Positions 8,440-15,353 of a stretch of DNA of 40,309 nucleotides are shown here, piece by piece (the stretch's first letter is position 1; each line of letters opens with the position of its first letter). This stretch comes from Bacteriovoracaceae bacterium (GTDB lineage: Bacteria; Bdellovibrionota; Bacteriovoracia; Bacteriovoracales; Bacteriovoracaceae): contig JAGLPP010000074.1 in assembly GCA_023137315.1 (NCBI GenBank), positions 1 through 40,309 of the forward strand, given 5' to 3'. Below the pieces are notes generated by a model. It had not been told where the DNA came from and did no database searches. It saw only the letters and a program-made list of their open reading frames with translations. A program made the position numbers and the translations under genes.

Positions 8440-9093
8440 TCAAATTACAAAAGAAACATCTCCTGCGCCTTCGCGTATGACAATTGGGATCTCATCGTCA
8501 GAAGAAAAATCCACAACCGAACTCCCACCGATGGCCAGCTCAAATTCTCCCGGATCAATGATCATTTCAACCTGATGGCCAAAAATTTCCTCTATTTGAT
8601 AGCTGTAAATCTCATCCGTTCTCACATCGGAATTCAAGTCATCAAGTATTGAATTCTTGTCGATTGAACCGGTTATTATCGGATAATGGAAGTGGCTGAT
8701 AAGCCTCTCACACAAAACAGATTCTGGAATCCTTATCCCTATCTGTTTTTGTTTTCTGTAATCCCTGATTGAGCGTGGAATATCCCTTGTTGGATTCAGG
8801 ATAAATGTATATGGCCCGGGAACAATCTTATGAATAATCTTGTAGGTAAAATTGGAAACAACCCCATACCGGCTTGCCTGGGAGATATTATTACATAAAA
8901 CAGAAAGATGTCTTTTGCGATCAACACCTTTAATCCTGTAAAGAGCATCAACCCCTTTTTTTGACATAAGACTTGCTGCAAAAACCCAACTGGTATCGGT
9001 TGGAAAAACTATAATCCCGCCACCGGCGAGCTTTTGTGATGCGAGATCAATCACTCTGTCATCCGGATTTTTGGCCACAACATAATGAATCAT
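8440..9093 (-). CDS. YciO/Sua5/YrdC family protein (threonylcarbamoyl-AMP synthase-like)
   Basis: The 217-residue protein matches the Sua5/YrdC/YciO fold, whose best known members make threonylcarbamoyl-adenylate for the tRNA modification t6A. Seen here are the FPTDTSW segment (about 28-34), KGVDRKRHLSVL, PGPYTFIL and IGIRIPE, in the usual order. The SRYGVV...PGPYTFILNPTRDIPRSI region reads more like the YciO branch than the Sua5 or YrdC (TsaC) branch. The canonical PTDTxYG is changed to PTDTSWV, so whether the t6A reaction is retained is open. The start was set at ATG 9093; upstream frame is not family-like and contains a promoter. It is the first gene of the run through glgB. Confidence 0.8.
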   Translation of the reverse strand: MIHYVVAKNPDDRVIDLASQKLAGGGIIVFPTDTSWVFAASLMSKKGVDALYRIKGVDRKRHLSVLCNNISQASRYGVVSNFTYKIIHKIVPGPYTFILNPTRDIPRSIRDYRKQKQIGIRIPESVLCERLISHFHYPIITGSIDKNSILDDLNSDVRTDEIYSYQIEEIFGHQVEMIIDPGEFELAIGGSSVVDFSSDDEIPIVIREGAGDVSFVI

Positions 9094-9103
9094 AATTAAA
9101 ATA

Positions 9104-9131
9104 ATTATAGAGGGTAATTGCCATTTTGCAA
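9104..9131 (-). promoter_or_regulatory. Predicted sigma70-type promoter for the yciO-glgB run
   Basis: On the minus strand TTGCAA (9126-9131) and TATAAT (9104-9109) are 16 bases apart. The -10 box ends only 10 bases before the yciO ATG, which has no Shine-Dalgarno, so the transcript would have almost no leader. Confidence 0.5.
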
Positions 9132-9167
9132 GTTTACGGCGAATATGAGTCACTCTCCGGAGATGAA

Positions 9168-9482
9168 ATGCTAAGAAAACACTTGAAAAACATCGGAAAA
9201 AAAATCGTAAGCTGCCCGTCATGCGGCCAGAAGCTAAGACTTCCTGTTCGTCCTGGAAAAATACTAAATGTCCGTTGCTCAAAATGTCAGATTTACTTCA
9301 ATATTTCATTCAAAACGCCGCTGTCATCCATCTTTGGAAATAAATTGCTGACTCCAAAAAGAATAAAGTGGGGCATGTATGCAGCGTTGATTCTTCTTTT
9401 GCTTTTCGTTTTGAACTATTATCAAGTCCATGACGATACCGATAACATTCCGTTCAAAGAATCCAAACTCTTTATGCAATAA
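9168..9482 (+). CDS. Small zinc-ribbon protein with one membrane segment
   Basis: The 104-residue product has an MJ0042-like zinc ribbon (CPSC at about 16-19 and CSKC at about 38-41) followed by a single hydrophobic helix (about 69-83, GMYAALILLLLFVLNY) and a short acidic tail. Similar ribbons usually sit on the cytoplasmic side of small membrane proteins; no function is known for this one. The start ATG 9168 has GGAG 5 bases upstream; a TTG at 9126 is in frame but lies in the yciO promoter. Its last 11 bases overlap the end of the convergent SHOCT-like gene. It is divergent from yciO and stands alone. Confidence 0.65.
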   Translation: MLRKHLKNIGKKIVSCPSCGQKLRLPVRPGKILNVRCSKCQIYFNISFKTPLSSIFGNKLLTPKRIKWGMYAALILLLLFVLNYYQVHDDTDNIPFKESKLFMQ

Positions 9483-9855
9483 AAATCTTCACCGAAGTAT
9501 TTTTGCCATTTTCCTGTGATTCAATATTAACGAGTTCCCCTTCCGCACCCTCTTCAATCAACTTTACGATATCCTCAATATGTATTCCTTTTTTATCAAT
9601 AATCTCCAACTTCTCCTTGGGGGCCATTTTAAGTCCAATTTCGGCCAGGGCTATCGGCAGATTAACCTTGACCTTTGTACCTTCATCATCAGTAATATTG
9701 ATTCTAAGAAATTTTTTATTTGGATCCTTGTTAATTGCATCAAGCTTGTCTGTTTCTTCGTTATTGTTCAATTGCCACAACAACTTGTCCGCCTCTCCAG
9801 CATTAATTTTTCCATCTTCAAGCATTTTTAAAATCATCTTTCTTTCTTCGTTCAT
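9472..9855 (-). CDS. SHOCT-like domain protein
   Basis: The 127-residue protein opens with a short helical SHOCT-like module (MNEERKMILKMLEDGKINAG...ADKLLWQL), the kind that commonly accompanies DUF2089 and YvlB-like proteins. The remainder (RINITD..GTKVKVNLPIALAEIGLKM, about 46-75) looks like the domain found next to such modules that ends in a short beta repeat. It has a clear AAGGAG site 7 bases before ATG 9855. It is the third gene of an operon behind the DUF2089 regulator and a membrane protein, which suggests a role in envelope-stress or membrane-associated control; the exact role is unknown. Confidence 0.65.
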   Translation of the reverse strand: MNEERKMILKMLEDGKINAGEADKLLWQLNNNEETDKLDAINKDPNKKFLRINITDDEGTKVKVNLPIALAEIGLKMAPKEKLEIIDKKGIHIEDIVKLIEEGAEGELVNIESQENGKNTSVKIFIA

Positions 9856-9887
9856 AATATTCTCCTTTATAACGGTCATTTAAAAAA

Positions 9888-10376
9888 TTAAATTATATGA
9901 AAATAGATATCCGCCTCTTTTGACTGCACTTCAATTAAAAGGCCCTCTCCATTTCTTAGAAGCATATTTATCATCTTTTTGCAGTTCTCACCTTTTTCCC
10001 TGTTAATTTTTCTCAATAATGAATCTGGAAAAAGATTTACAACATTTAGAAAAAAAAGTGGAATAATCAGACCAGCATTAAAATTTTCCTTCTTGGCATT
10101 TAACTTTCCGATCAAACATCGAAAATTGCCACCACTGCGAAATTCTTGCGGATTATGCTGTAGATAAAGCAAAAAAATCCACAAACCAATTAAAATCAAT
10201 GCAAAAAAATTCACATAAAAAGCAAAAATAAAACTATAAAGCAATATAACAACAGCACCTAGAATAGACATCACTGCATAATAAGCAAGTTTCCTAATGG
10301 AGAAGGTTATCCCCAATAGAAAAAGAAATAATAATAATACAAATGGAAAAAAAGAAATTATTTTTAACAAGATCAT
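9888..10376 (-). CDS. Hypothetical membrane protein
   Basis: The 162-residue product starts with two or three hydrophobic helices (about 5-24, 30-55 and 57-72), followed by a soluble C-terminal part of about 85 residues with an ENCKKMINMLLRNGEG segment. I recognise no family. The ATG directly follows the TAG of the DUF2089 gene and is preceded by AAAGGATGTG, so it is translated as part of the same operon, with the SHOCT-like gene 32 bases further on. It may be the membrane partner of the regulator. Confidence 0.6.
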   Translation of the reverse strand: MILLKIISFFPFVLLLFLFLLGITFSIRKLAYYAVMSILGAVVILLYSFIFAFYVNFFALILIGLWIFLLYLQHNPQEFRSGGNFRCLIGKLNAKKENFNAGLIIPLFFLNVVNLFPDSLLRKINREKGENCKKMINMLLRNGEGLLIEVQSKEADIYFHII

Positions 10377-10739
10377 CTACACATCCTTTAATTCTTTCAT
10401 AACTTTATCAAAACTTAACTCTCCATCGGACAGTTTTTTAAGAAGCTCTGTCTTTTTGTTTTTTACAGGGGATTTCTCCTTTTTATAGCCAAGCATTTCA
10501 ATAATTTTATGTAATCGATTTTTTACTGTTGGATAGGAAATCCCCAGCTCTTTTTCCACCAGTTTTATATTGCCCTCCATATTAAGAAAAACCTCAATAA
10601 AGTAGAGTTGCTCACTGGAAAACACATGAAAGCGATTCGTGTTAAATGATCCAGAAATTTCTGTTTCACAAGAAAGACATTTAACCTTTTGAACTTCAAA
10701 ATTTCCCTCGCAATATGGACATTTTGTTAACTGTTTCAA
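10377..10739 (-). CDS. DUF2089 family zinc-ribbon transcriptional regulator
   Basis: This 120-residue protein has an N-terminal zinc ribbon (CPYC at 7-10 and CLSC at about 21-24) and a helix-turn-helix of the DUF2089 type: LVEKELGISYPTVKNRLHKI at about 60-80. DUF2089 proteins are small presumed DNA-binding regulators. The start appears to be TTG 10739, because the zinc ribbon begins immediately behind it and AGGGTGGTGG lies 4 bases upstream. It heads a three-gene operon with a membrane protein and a SHOCT-like protein. The 158 bases in front hold a palindrome plus two repeats of ATTAAC overlapping a TATAAT box, a likely autoregulatory operator. Confidence 0.78.
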   Translation of the reverse strand: MKQLTKCPYCEGNFEVQKVKCLSCETEISGSFNTNRFHVFSSEQLYFIEVFLNMEGNIKLVEKELGISYPTVKNRLHKIIEMLGYKKEKSPVKNKKTELLKKLSDGELSFDKVMKELKDV

Positions 10740-10780
10740 AGAACCACCACCCTCTCAATATTCACATATTTAATTCAATT

Positions 10781-10816
10781 GTTAATTATATTAACGACGA
10801 CATTAACATAATTAAC
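10781..10816. promoter_or_regulatory. Operator candidate: inverted and direct ATTAAC repeats upstream of the DUF2089 gene
   Basis: GTTAAT (10781-10786) and ATTAAC (10790-10795) form a 15-base palindrome with a TAT centre. Two more ATTAAC copies follow at 10802 and 10811. The minus-strand TATAAT (10785-10790) lies inside the palindrome, as expected of a repressor site that blocks RNA polymerase. Binding by the DUF2089 protein is an inference. Confidence 0.45.
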
Positions 10817-10897
10817 AAGCAAGTCAATATTTTTCAAATAGATAATCTTCTGAAATATGAAGAGTATTTGTAAGATGAGTTATATTGGTCCACTTTT

Positions 10898-12010
10898 TTA
10901 CAAAAGATCACCAAACATATCTGTTATGCTGTCTTCATTGGCCTGGCAAACGCCTCTTTCAGTAATGAGTCCGGTAACATACTTTGCGGGAGTCACATCA
11001 AAACCATAATTGGCCGCCGGGGAATTTTCGGGTGTCAAAAGAACCTTCCGTATGAAACCGGAAGATTTTCCCTGAATAAATTTAACCTCTTCGGCACCAC
11101 GTTGTTCGATTGGAATCTCCTTGACTCCGTCCCGAATAGTCATATCAAAAGTGGATGAAGGAAGAGCTACGTAAAAAGGAACATTGTTATCATTGGCAGC
11201 GAGCGCCTTGAGATATGTTCCTATCTTATTGGCCACATCCCCGCATCTTGTGGTGCGGTCACTTCCGACAATACACATATCCACAAGACCATGCTGCATA
11301 AGATGTCCTCCGACATTATCGGAAATCACAGTATGAGCGACACCTTGTTCATTCAATTCCCAGGCCGTAAGACGGGCCCCTTGATTTCTCGGCCTTGTTT
11401 CATCAACCCACACATGAACCTTGATACCTCGTCTGTGCGCCTCGTAAATCGGTGCTGTGGCCGTTCCATAATCAATAAAGGCAAGCCATCCGGCATTGCA
11501 ATGAGTAAGTATATTGACAGTCTCCCCTTTTTTCTTTCTGGAGATATTTTCAATAATCTTCACCCCGTGCTCACCTATGGCACGTGAAAACTCAACATCA
11601 CCATCGGCCAGTTCCCCGGCACCTTCAAGAAGAAGTTTTATTTTCCCATCAACGTTCATATCCCTGTTATGTTCCAAAAGTTCAAGTTGCCTATCCACGG
11701 CCCAGGCCAGATTGACGGCCGTTGGACGTGTTCGCTTCAATTTTTCTGCAACACCACTGATGTATTTTTCAAAATCCACGGTTCTTGAAGCCTCAATGGC
11801 ACCAAGATACATCCCATATCCAGCGGCCACTCCAATAAGTCCTGCTCCCCTGATCCACATCTCACTGATGGAACGGGCCAGTTCGTCTGAGGTTTTCAAG
11901 TCCACAACAATAAATTCATGTGGAAGATTTCTCTGGTCAATAACACAAACAACGGATGGATCATTTTCCTTGATCCAGATGGTACGATAGTGATGGCCTT
12001 GAACTTTCAA
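10898..12010 (-). CDS. mtnA: S-methyl-5-thioribose-1-phosphate isomerase family protein
   Basis: A 370-residue member of the MtnA/eIF2B-like isomerase family, which converts methylthioribose-1-phosphate to the ribulose form in methionine salvage, or 5-deoxyribose-1-phosphate in related detoxification shunts. The active-site cysteine is Cys171 (LTHCNAG) and the aspartate is Asp251 (GSDRTTRCGDVANKIGTY); both are shifted by 11 from Cys160/Asp240 of Bacillus subtilis MtnA, which supports correct alignment. The N-terminal loop reads RGAGLIG rather than the usual RGAPAIG. The start is TTG 12010 with AAAGGAG 6 bases upstream. It lies 15 bases after a DUF1460 gene and no other salvage gene is near, so the physiological substrate is not settled. 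Confidence 0.85.
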   Translation of the reverse strand: MKVQGHHYRTIWIKENDPSVVCVIDQRNLPHEFIVVDLKTSDELARSISEMWIRGAGLIGVAAGYGMYLGAIEASRTVDFEKYISGVAEKLKRTRPTAVNLAWAVDRQLELLEHNRDMNVDGKIKLLLEGAGELADGDVEFSRAIGEHGVKIIENISRKKKGETVNILTHCNAGWLAFIDYGTATAPIYEAHRRGIKVHVWVDETRPRNQGARLTAWELNEQGVAHTVISDNVGGHLMQHGLVDMCIVGSDRTTRCGDVANKIGTYLKALAANDNNVPFYVALPSSTFDMTIRDGVKEIPIEQRGAEEVKFIQGKSSGFIRKVLLTPENSPAANYGFDVTPAKYVTGLITERGVCQANEDSITDMFGDLL

Positions 12011-12025
12011 CTTGAACTCCTTTTC

Positions 12026-12937
12026 CTAATGAACTTTGAGAATATTAAGCCCGGTTGCTGTTGGAGAATTAATGTAGATTCTCATGTACTCCAAAAAATC
12101 ACTGTCTACAACCTTTTTACTTTTTGAACTTGAATGACGAAAATACAAAACCCCGTCCTTCCATATGGCAATGCCCTGATGAGAAATATTGATATTTGTC
12201 CCAATATCAATTTTCAAAAATTTAAATAAATTCCAACCTGGCCTTACAACACTTATCACTGCCCCATGCGGAATTTTGGATAATGTCGTACTGGAATACA
12301 AAGCATCCCATGAAACATATGGTATTAATGCCAATTCAGGTTCAAAACCCTCTCCAAGCATTCTAACCTTCTCCAAGGCATCACTCACACGGTTTTTATA
12401 TTCACCGTCTGTTTCGTCGGAATATCGCTTAAGACGTATTCTTCCCCTGGAAAGTTTTTTATACCATCCGGATTTATTGATAACTCCGCTTCCAAGCCGC
12501 GTACCCAACCCGGCCACCTTTTCCGTTAAATCAAAAAGAAGCCACTCATTGTTCGGAATCCAGTCGAGACTTGGAAAATGATTTCGACTGGCAAAGGAAA
12601 TCACGCCGTCGCGATATCGAATACGAAGAAGATTATCATGAAATTCAAGATTTGTTTTTGATATGGCAAACGCCATGACTGTTTCAACAAATGTTGTACA
12701 GTCAAAAACATCGAGACGATAAAGTGGGAACTGGTCATATTCCCCGTCCGCACCTTCTCCCAACGGACCTGAGGCATATTGGCCCCCTATTAGAAGTTCA
12801 CTGGCCTTTTCAATTCTCGTGGAGGTGTCGTCATAGGATGAAATTTTATCGAGAATTTCTGAAACGGACGTGGCGGAATATGCCTGAAATGGCACTAACA
12901 TTACGGAAATATACAATAAGACCAATATTTTCAACAT
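12026..12937 (-). CDS. DUF1460 exported protein (N-acetylmuramoyl-L-alanine amidase-like)
   Basis: A 303-residue protein with a signal peptide (residues 1-22, ending AYSA). The DUF1460 signature is clear: FDCTTFVETVM with the putative nucleophile Cys80, SRNHFPSLDWIPNN, and SHQGIAIW with His253 near the C-terminus. Members have an NlpC/P60-like catalytic arrangement and cleave muropeptides in the periplasm. The start ATG 12937 was chosen because GGAG lies 7 bases upstream, a signal peptide follows, and a promoter ends about 27 bases before it; an upstream in-frame ATG at 13000 would bury the signal. The mtnA-type gene starts 15 bases after its stop. Confidence 0.82.
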   Translation of the reverse strand: MLKILVLLYISVMLVPFQAYSATSVSEILDKISSYDDTSTRIEKASELLIGGQYASGPLGEGADGEYDQFPLYRLDVFDCTTFVETVMAFAISKTNLEFHDNLLRIRYRDGVISFASRNHFPSLDWIPNNEWLLFDLTEKVAGLGTRLGSGVINKSGWYKKLSRGRIRLKRYSDETDGEYKNRVSDALEKVRMLGEGFEPELALIPYVSWDALYSSTTLSKIPHGAVISVVRPGWNLFKFLKIDIGTNINISHQGIAIWKDGVLYFRHSSSKSKKVVDSDFLEYMRIYINSPTATGLNILKVH

Positions 12938-12964
12938 CGAGGGTCTCCACATTGCCAAAAGAAT

Positions 12965-12993
12965 GATATACTGCATCACAGCAAAAAAATCAA
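12965..12993 (-). promoter_or_regulatory. Predicted promoter for the DUF1460-mtnA pair
   Basis: TTGATT (12988-12993) and TATATC (12965-12970) are 17 bases apart on the minus strand. The expected transcription start falls near 12955-12958, shortly before the DUF1460 ATG at 12937. Confidence 0.45.
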
Positions 12994-13023
12994 GCTTCAT
13001 CTTCCAAATTTATACTGTAATAT

Positions 13024-13719
13024 ATGAAAATGAGAGCGATATTAACAATTTACGAGGAACTTCTAAAGCTCCACAATAGACAGGGTTGGTGGCCTCTAAC
13101 CGGAATTAATGGAAAAAATCCAACAAAAACAGGAAGTCTGAGGGGATATCATCCCGGTGACTACCATCATCCAAAAACAAAAAAGGAAAAATTCGAAATC
13201 TGCCTTGGAGCAATCCTTACCCAGAATACCTCATGGCCGAATGTGGAAAAGGCAATATTGGGGCTTGAAAGAGAAAAAATCCTCGCACCTGAAAAAATTC
13301 TCAAGTCCTTGGATTTAAAATTAATCGAATGCATAAAACCATCCGGTTACTTTAATCAAAAGACTAAAAAAATTCGCATTTTCTCTGAATTTTATATCGG
13401 ATTAAAAAACAAAACTCCTGCAAGGGATGAACTTCTGGCAATCTGGGGCATCGGCCCGGAAACGGCGGATTCCATGCTGCTTTACGCCTGGCATGTACCA
13501 ACCTTTGTCGTTGATGCCTATACCAGACGTATCTTCACACACCTGAAACTTATTAAAGAGAAAAGCTCCTATGAACAAATCAAGGAGATCTTTGAAAAAA
13601 ATCTTCCGAGAAATCATGAGCTTTATAACGAATATCATGCACTCATTGTAGAACATGCCAAACATTTTTATTCGAAAAAACCTTTTGGTATTCAATGTCC
13701 ACTAAAAAAACTAATCTGA
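13024..13719 (+). CDS. HhH-GPD DNA glycosylase of the endonuclease III/MagIII type
   Basis: This 231-residue protein has the core of a base-excision glycosylase: GAILTQNTSWPNVEKA (62-77), the helix-hairpin-helix LLAIWGIGPETADSML (137-152) and the catalytic aspartate Asp164 in VVDAYTRR. The lyase lysine of endonuclease III is replaced by Glu146 (GPETA), so it should be monofunctional. Of the four cysteines that hold the 4Fe-4S cluster in endonuclease III, only Cys225 (CPL) remains in the C-terminal loop. This combination fits 3-methyladenine DNA glycosylase III (MagIII) better than Nth. A 30-residue stretch rich in Gly, His and Tyr follows the GWWP motif. No Shine-Dalgarno is visible; ATG 13024 and 13030 are equivalent choices. 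Its end overlaps the convergent receiver gene by 9 bases. Confidence 0.8.
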   Translation: MKMRAILTIYEELLKLHNRQGWWPLTGINGKNPTKTGSLRGYHPGDYHHPKTKKEKFEICLGAILTQNTSWPNVEKAILGLEREKILAPEKILKSLDLKLIECIKPSGYFNQKTKKIRIFSEFYIGLKNKTPARDELLAIWGIGPETADSMLLYAWHVPTFVVDAYTRRIFTHLKLIKEKSSYEQIKEIFEKNLPRNHELYNEYHALIVEHAKHFYSKKPFGIQCPLKKLI

Positions 13720-14091
13720 AGAAGCACTGGCGATAGTCTTATCTATACAGGAGTAGAAATCCCTGGGAATGATAGGTTTATTAACAAAAAAAACCTTATC
13801 CAATCCCTTTGGATATTGCTGAACCTCATCTGAGTAACCTGTAATAATTAAAATAGGTGTTTGCTGATTGGGACCTGGCCTGCCCCTTAAAAACACAATA
13901 AATTTTCCACCGTTCATTATAGGCATGCGATAATCAGTACAAACAAGATCAAATTTTCTCTGACCCGATTTTAAAAGGGCATCTTCCCCATCAACTGCCA
14001 CTTCCAACTCACAGTCATAATGATCCTTAAGCATTTCACATAAAACTTCAAGAACATCTGGATCATCATCAATAACTAGTATATTATACAT
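13711..14091 (-). CDS. Single-domain response regulator (CheY-like receiver)
   Basis: The 126-residue protein is just a receiver domain: acidic triad Asp8-Asp10 in VIDDDPD, phosphoacceptor Asp53 in CTDYRMP, a threonine in LIITGYS and Lys104 in VNKPI. It has no output domain. It starts at ATG 14091 without a Shine-Dalgarno; TTGAAT and TAAACT spaced 17 bases lie directly upstream and would put the transcript start at or next to the ATG. No kinase lies beside it; the HPt protein at 30468-30818 could be a remote partner. Confidence 0.88.
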   Translation of the reverse strand: MYNILVIDDDPDVLEVLCEMLKDHYDCELEVAVDGEDALLKSGQRKFDLVCTDYRMPIMNGGKFIVFLRGRPGPNQQTPILIITGYSDEVQQYPKGLDKVFFVNKPIIPRDFYSCIDKTIASASSD

Positions 14092-14141
14092 ATCAACAGT
14101 TTAGGCAATAATGCTCAGGAATTCAATCGCTTTTTACAAAT

Positions 14142-14402
14142 ATGAGTAAACTTGAATGCGAAGTATGTAAAATTTTAAAAATTGACTCCCATCTTTTAAA
14201 TGGAAACCGGAACGTTATTCACAAAAACACACTGTATAAAATACTCAAAGGTAAAACCTTGGACATCTACTTGTGTACATTTCACGATATTGAACTTTTT
14301 CAACTTGGAGAATCAAATTTTCTAAAGCAAAACATTGAATTTTCCAAATACATTCACAAAAAATTTACCCCGAAAAAAGACCGTTTTGATGACCTATTAT
14401 AA
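14142..14402 (+). CDS. Small hypothetical protein with N-terminal cysteine pair
   Basis: The 86-residue product begins MSKLECEVC, with a CxxC and a later LCTFHD that could complete a zinc or iron site (Cys6, Cys9, Cys45, His48). I know no named family. The ORF is complete, with codon use like its neighbours, and the agmatinase frame begins at or just after its end, so it could be the first gene of the polyamine operon. It has no evident Shine-Dalgarno. Confidence 0.5.
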   Translation: MSKLECEVCKILKIDSHLLNGNRNVIHKNTLYKILKGKTLDIYLCTFHDIELFQLGESNFLKQNIEFSKYIHKKFTPKKDRFDDLL

Positions 14403-14415
14403 AAACCAGACAGAA

Positions 14416-15306
14416 ATGCCACACTCCAAATTGATATCTCCAAAAAATCTCTTTGATTCAACAATCCCGGGAACAGATATTAATCCAGGGCACATCCACC
14501 TTGTTGGATTTCCCTTTGATGGAACTGCTTGTTTTCGAAAAGGAACAAGTCTTGGCCCGCAAAAAATCAGAGAGGCTTCAGAAAATATCGAAACCTACTC
14601 CCCTTATCTGGACAGGGATACAACTAATACACCTATCATTGACCTTGGAGATCTCCCTATTGGAAAAACAGGTGATGTTGAAAAAGACTGGAATCATGCA
14701 AACCATGTTTTTTTCGAACTCCTAAAAGACCATGACATTAAAAACGAAAACTTCAGGATTCTTACAATGGGAGGAGAACATTCCATTTCCTATGCACCCA
14801 TCAAATACCATCTTGAAAAATTCCCGGATCTCGTTCTTATTCATCTGGATGCCCACGCCGATCTTCGTGACGGTTATGAGGGATATCACTACTCACATGC
14901 CTCCATTATAAGAAGGGTATTGGATCATTTTGGGAATGAACATGAACTAATCCAATACGGAATCCGTTCAGGAACCTGCGAAGAATATAAATGGATAAGA
15001 GAAAACAAAACCCTGATTAAAGATCGCACTACATTTTTGCAAAAAATATCATCAATCGAAGAAAGAAGACCTATTTACCTGACTCTTGACCTTGATTACT
15101 TTGATCCAGCTTTTTTCCCGGGCACCGGAACACCTGAACCCGGAGGAGAGGACTTCTCATCTTTTGTAGAACTGTTAAATATTCTAAATAAAAAATATTT
15201 CGTCGGTGCTGATGTTGTTGAACTGTCACCCAATATTGATTCAACAGGCAACAGTTCAATCTTCGCTGCGAAAATAATTCGCGAACTATTACTTACCCTT
15301 GCCTAA
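14416..15306 (+). CDS. speB: Agmatinase (ureohydrolase family)
   Basis: The product (296 residues from ATG 14416) belongs to the arginase/agmatinase family of binuclear manganese enzymes. All metal ligands are present: His122 in GGEHS, Asp145, His147 and Asp149 in LDAHADLRD, and Asp225 and Asp227 in LDLDYFDP. Agmatinase hydrolyses agmatine to putrescine and urea; arginine decarboxylase, which makes agmatine, is encoded 47 bases downstream. That pairing is the reason to prefer agmatinase to arginase or guanidinobutyrase. An in-frame ATG at 14389 overlaps the previous gene; neither start has a good Shine-Dalgarno. Confidence 0.88.
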   Translation: MPHSKLISPKNLFDSTIPGTDINPGHIHLVGFPFDGTACFRKGTSLGPQKIREASENIETYSPYLDRDTTNTPIIDLGDLPIGKTGDVEKDWNHANHVFFELLKDHDIKNENFRILTMGGEHSISYAPIKYHLEKFPDLVLIHLDAHADLRDGYEGYHYSHASIIRRVLDHFGNEHELIQYGIRSGTCEEYKWIRENKTLIKDRTTFLQKISSIEERRPIYLTLDLDYFDPAFFPGTGTPEPGGEDFSSFVELLNILNKKYFVGADVVELSPNIDSTGNSSIFAAKIIRELLLTLA

Positions 15307-15325
15307 CACACCACTTATATTGTAT

Positions 15326-15349
15326 TAACCTGGAAAAATCAAAAGGTTA
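15326..15349 (+). promoter_or_regulatory. Small hairpin that could hide the speA ribosome-binding site
   Basis: TAACCT (15326-15331) and AGGTTA (15344-15349) can pair as a 6-base stem with a 12-base loop. The right arm includes the AGG of the only Shine-Dalgarno-like sequence before the speA ATG at 15354. Confidence 0.25.
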
Positions 15350-15353
15350 TCCT

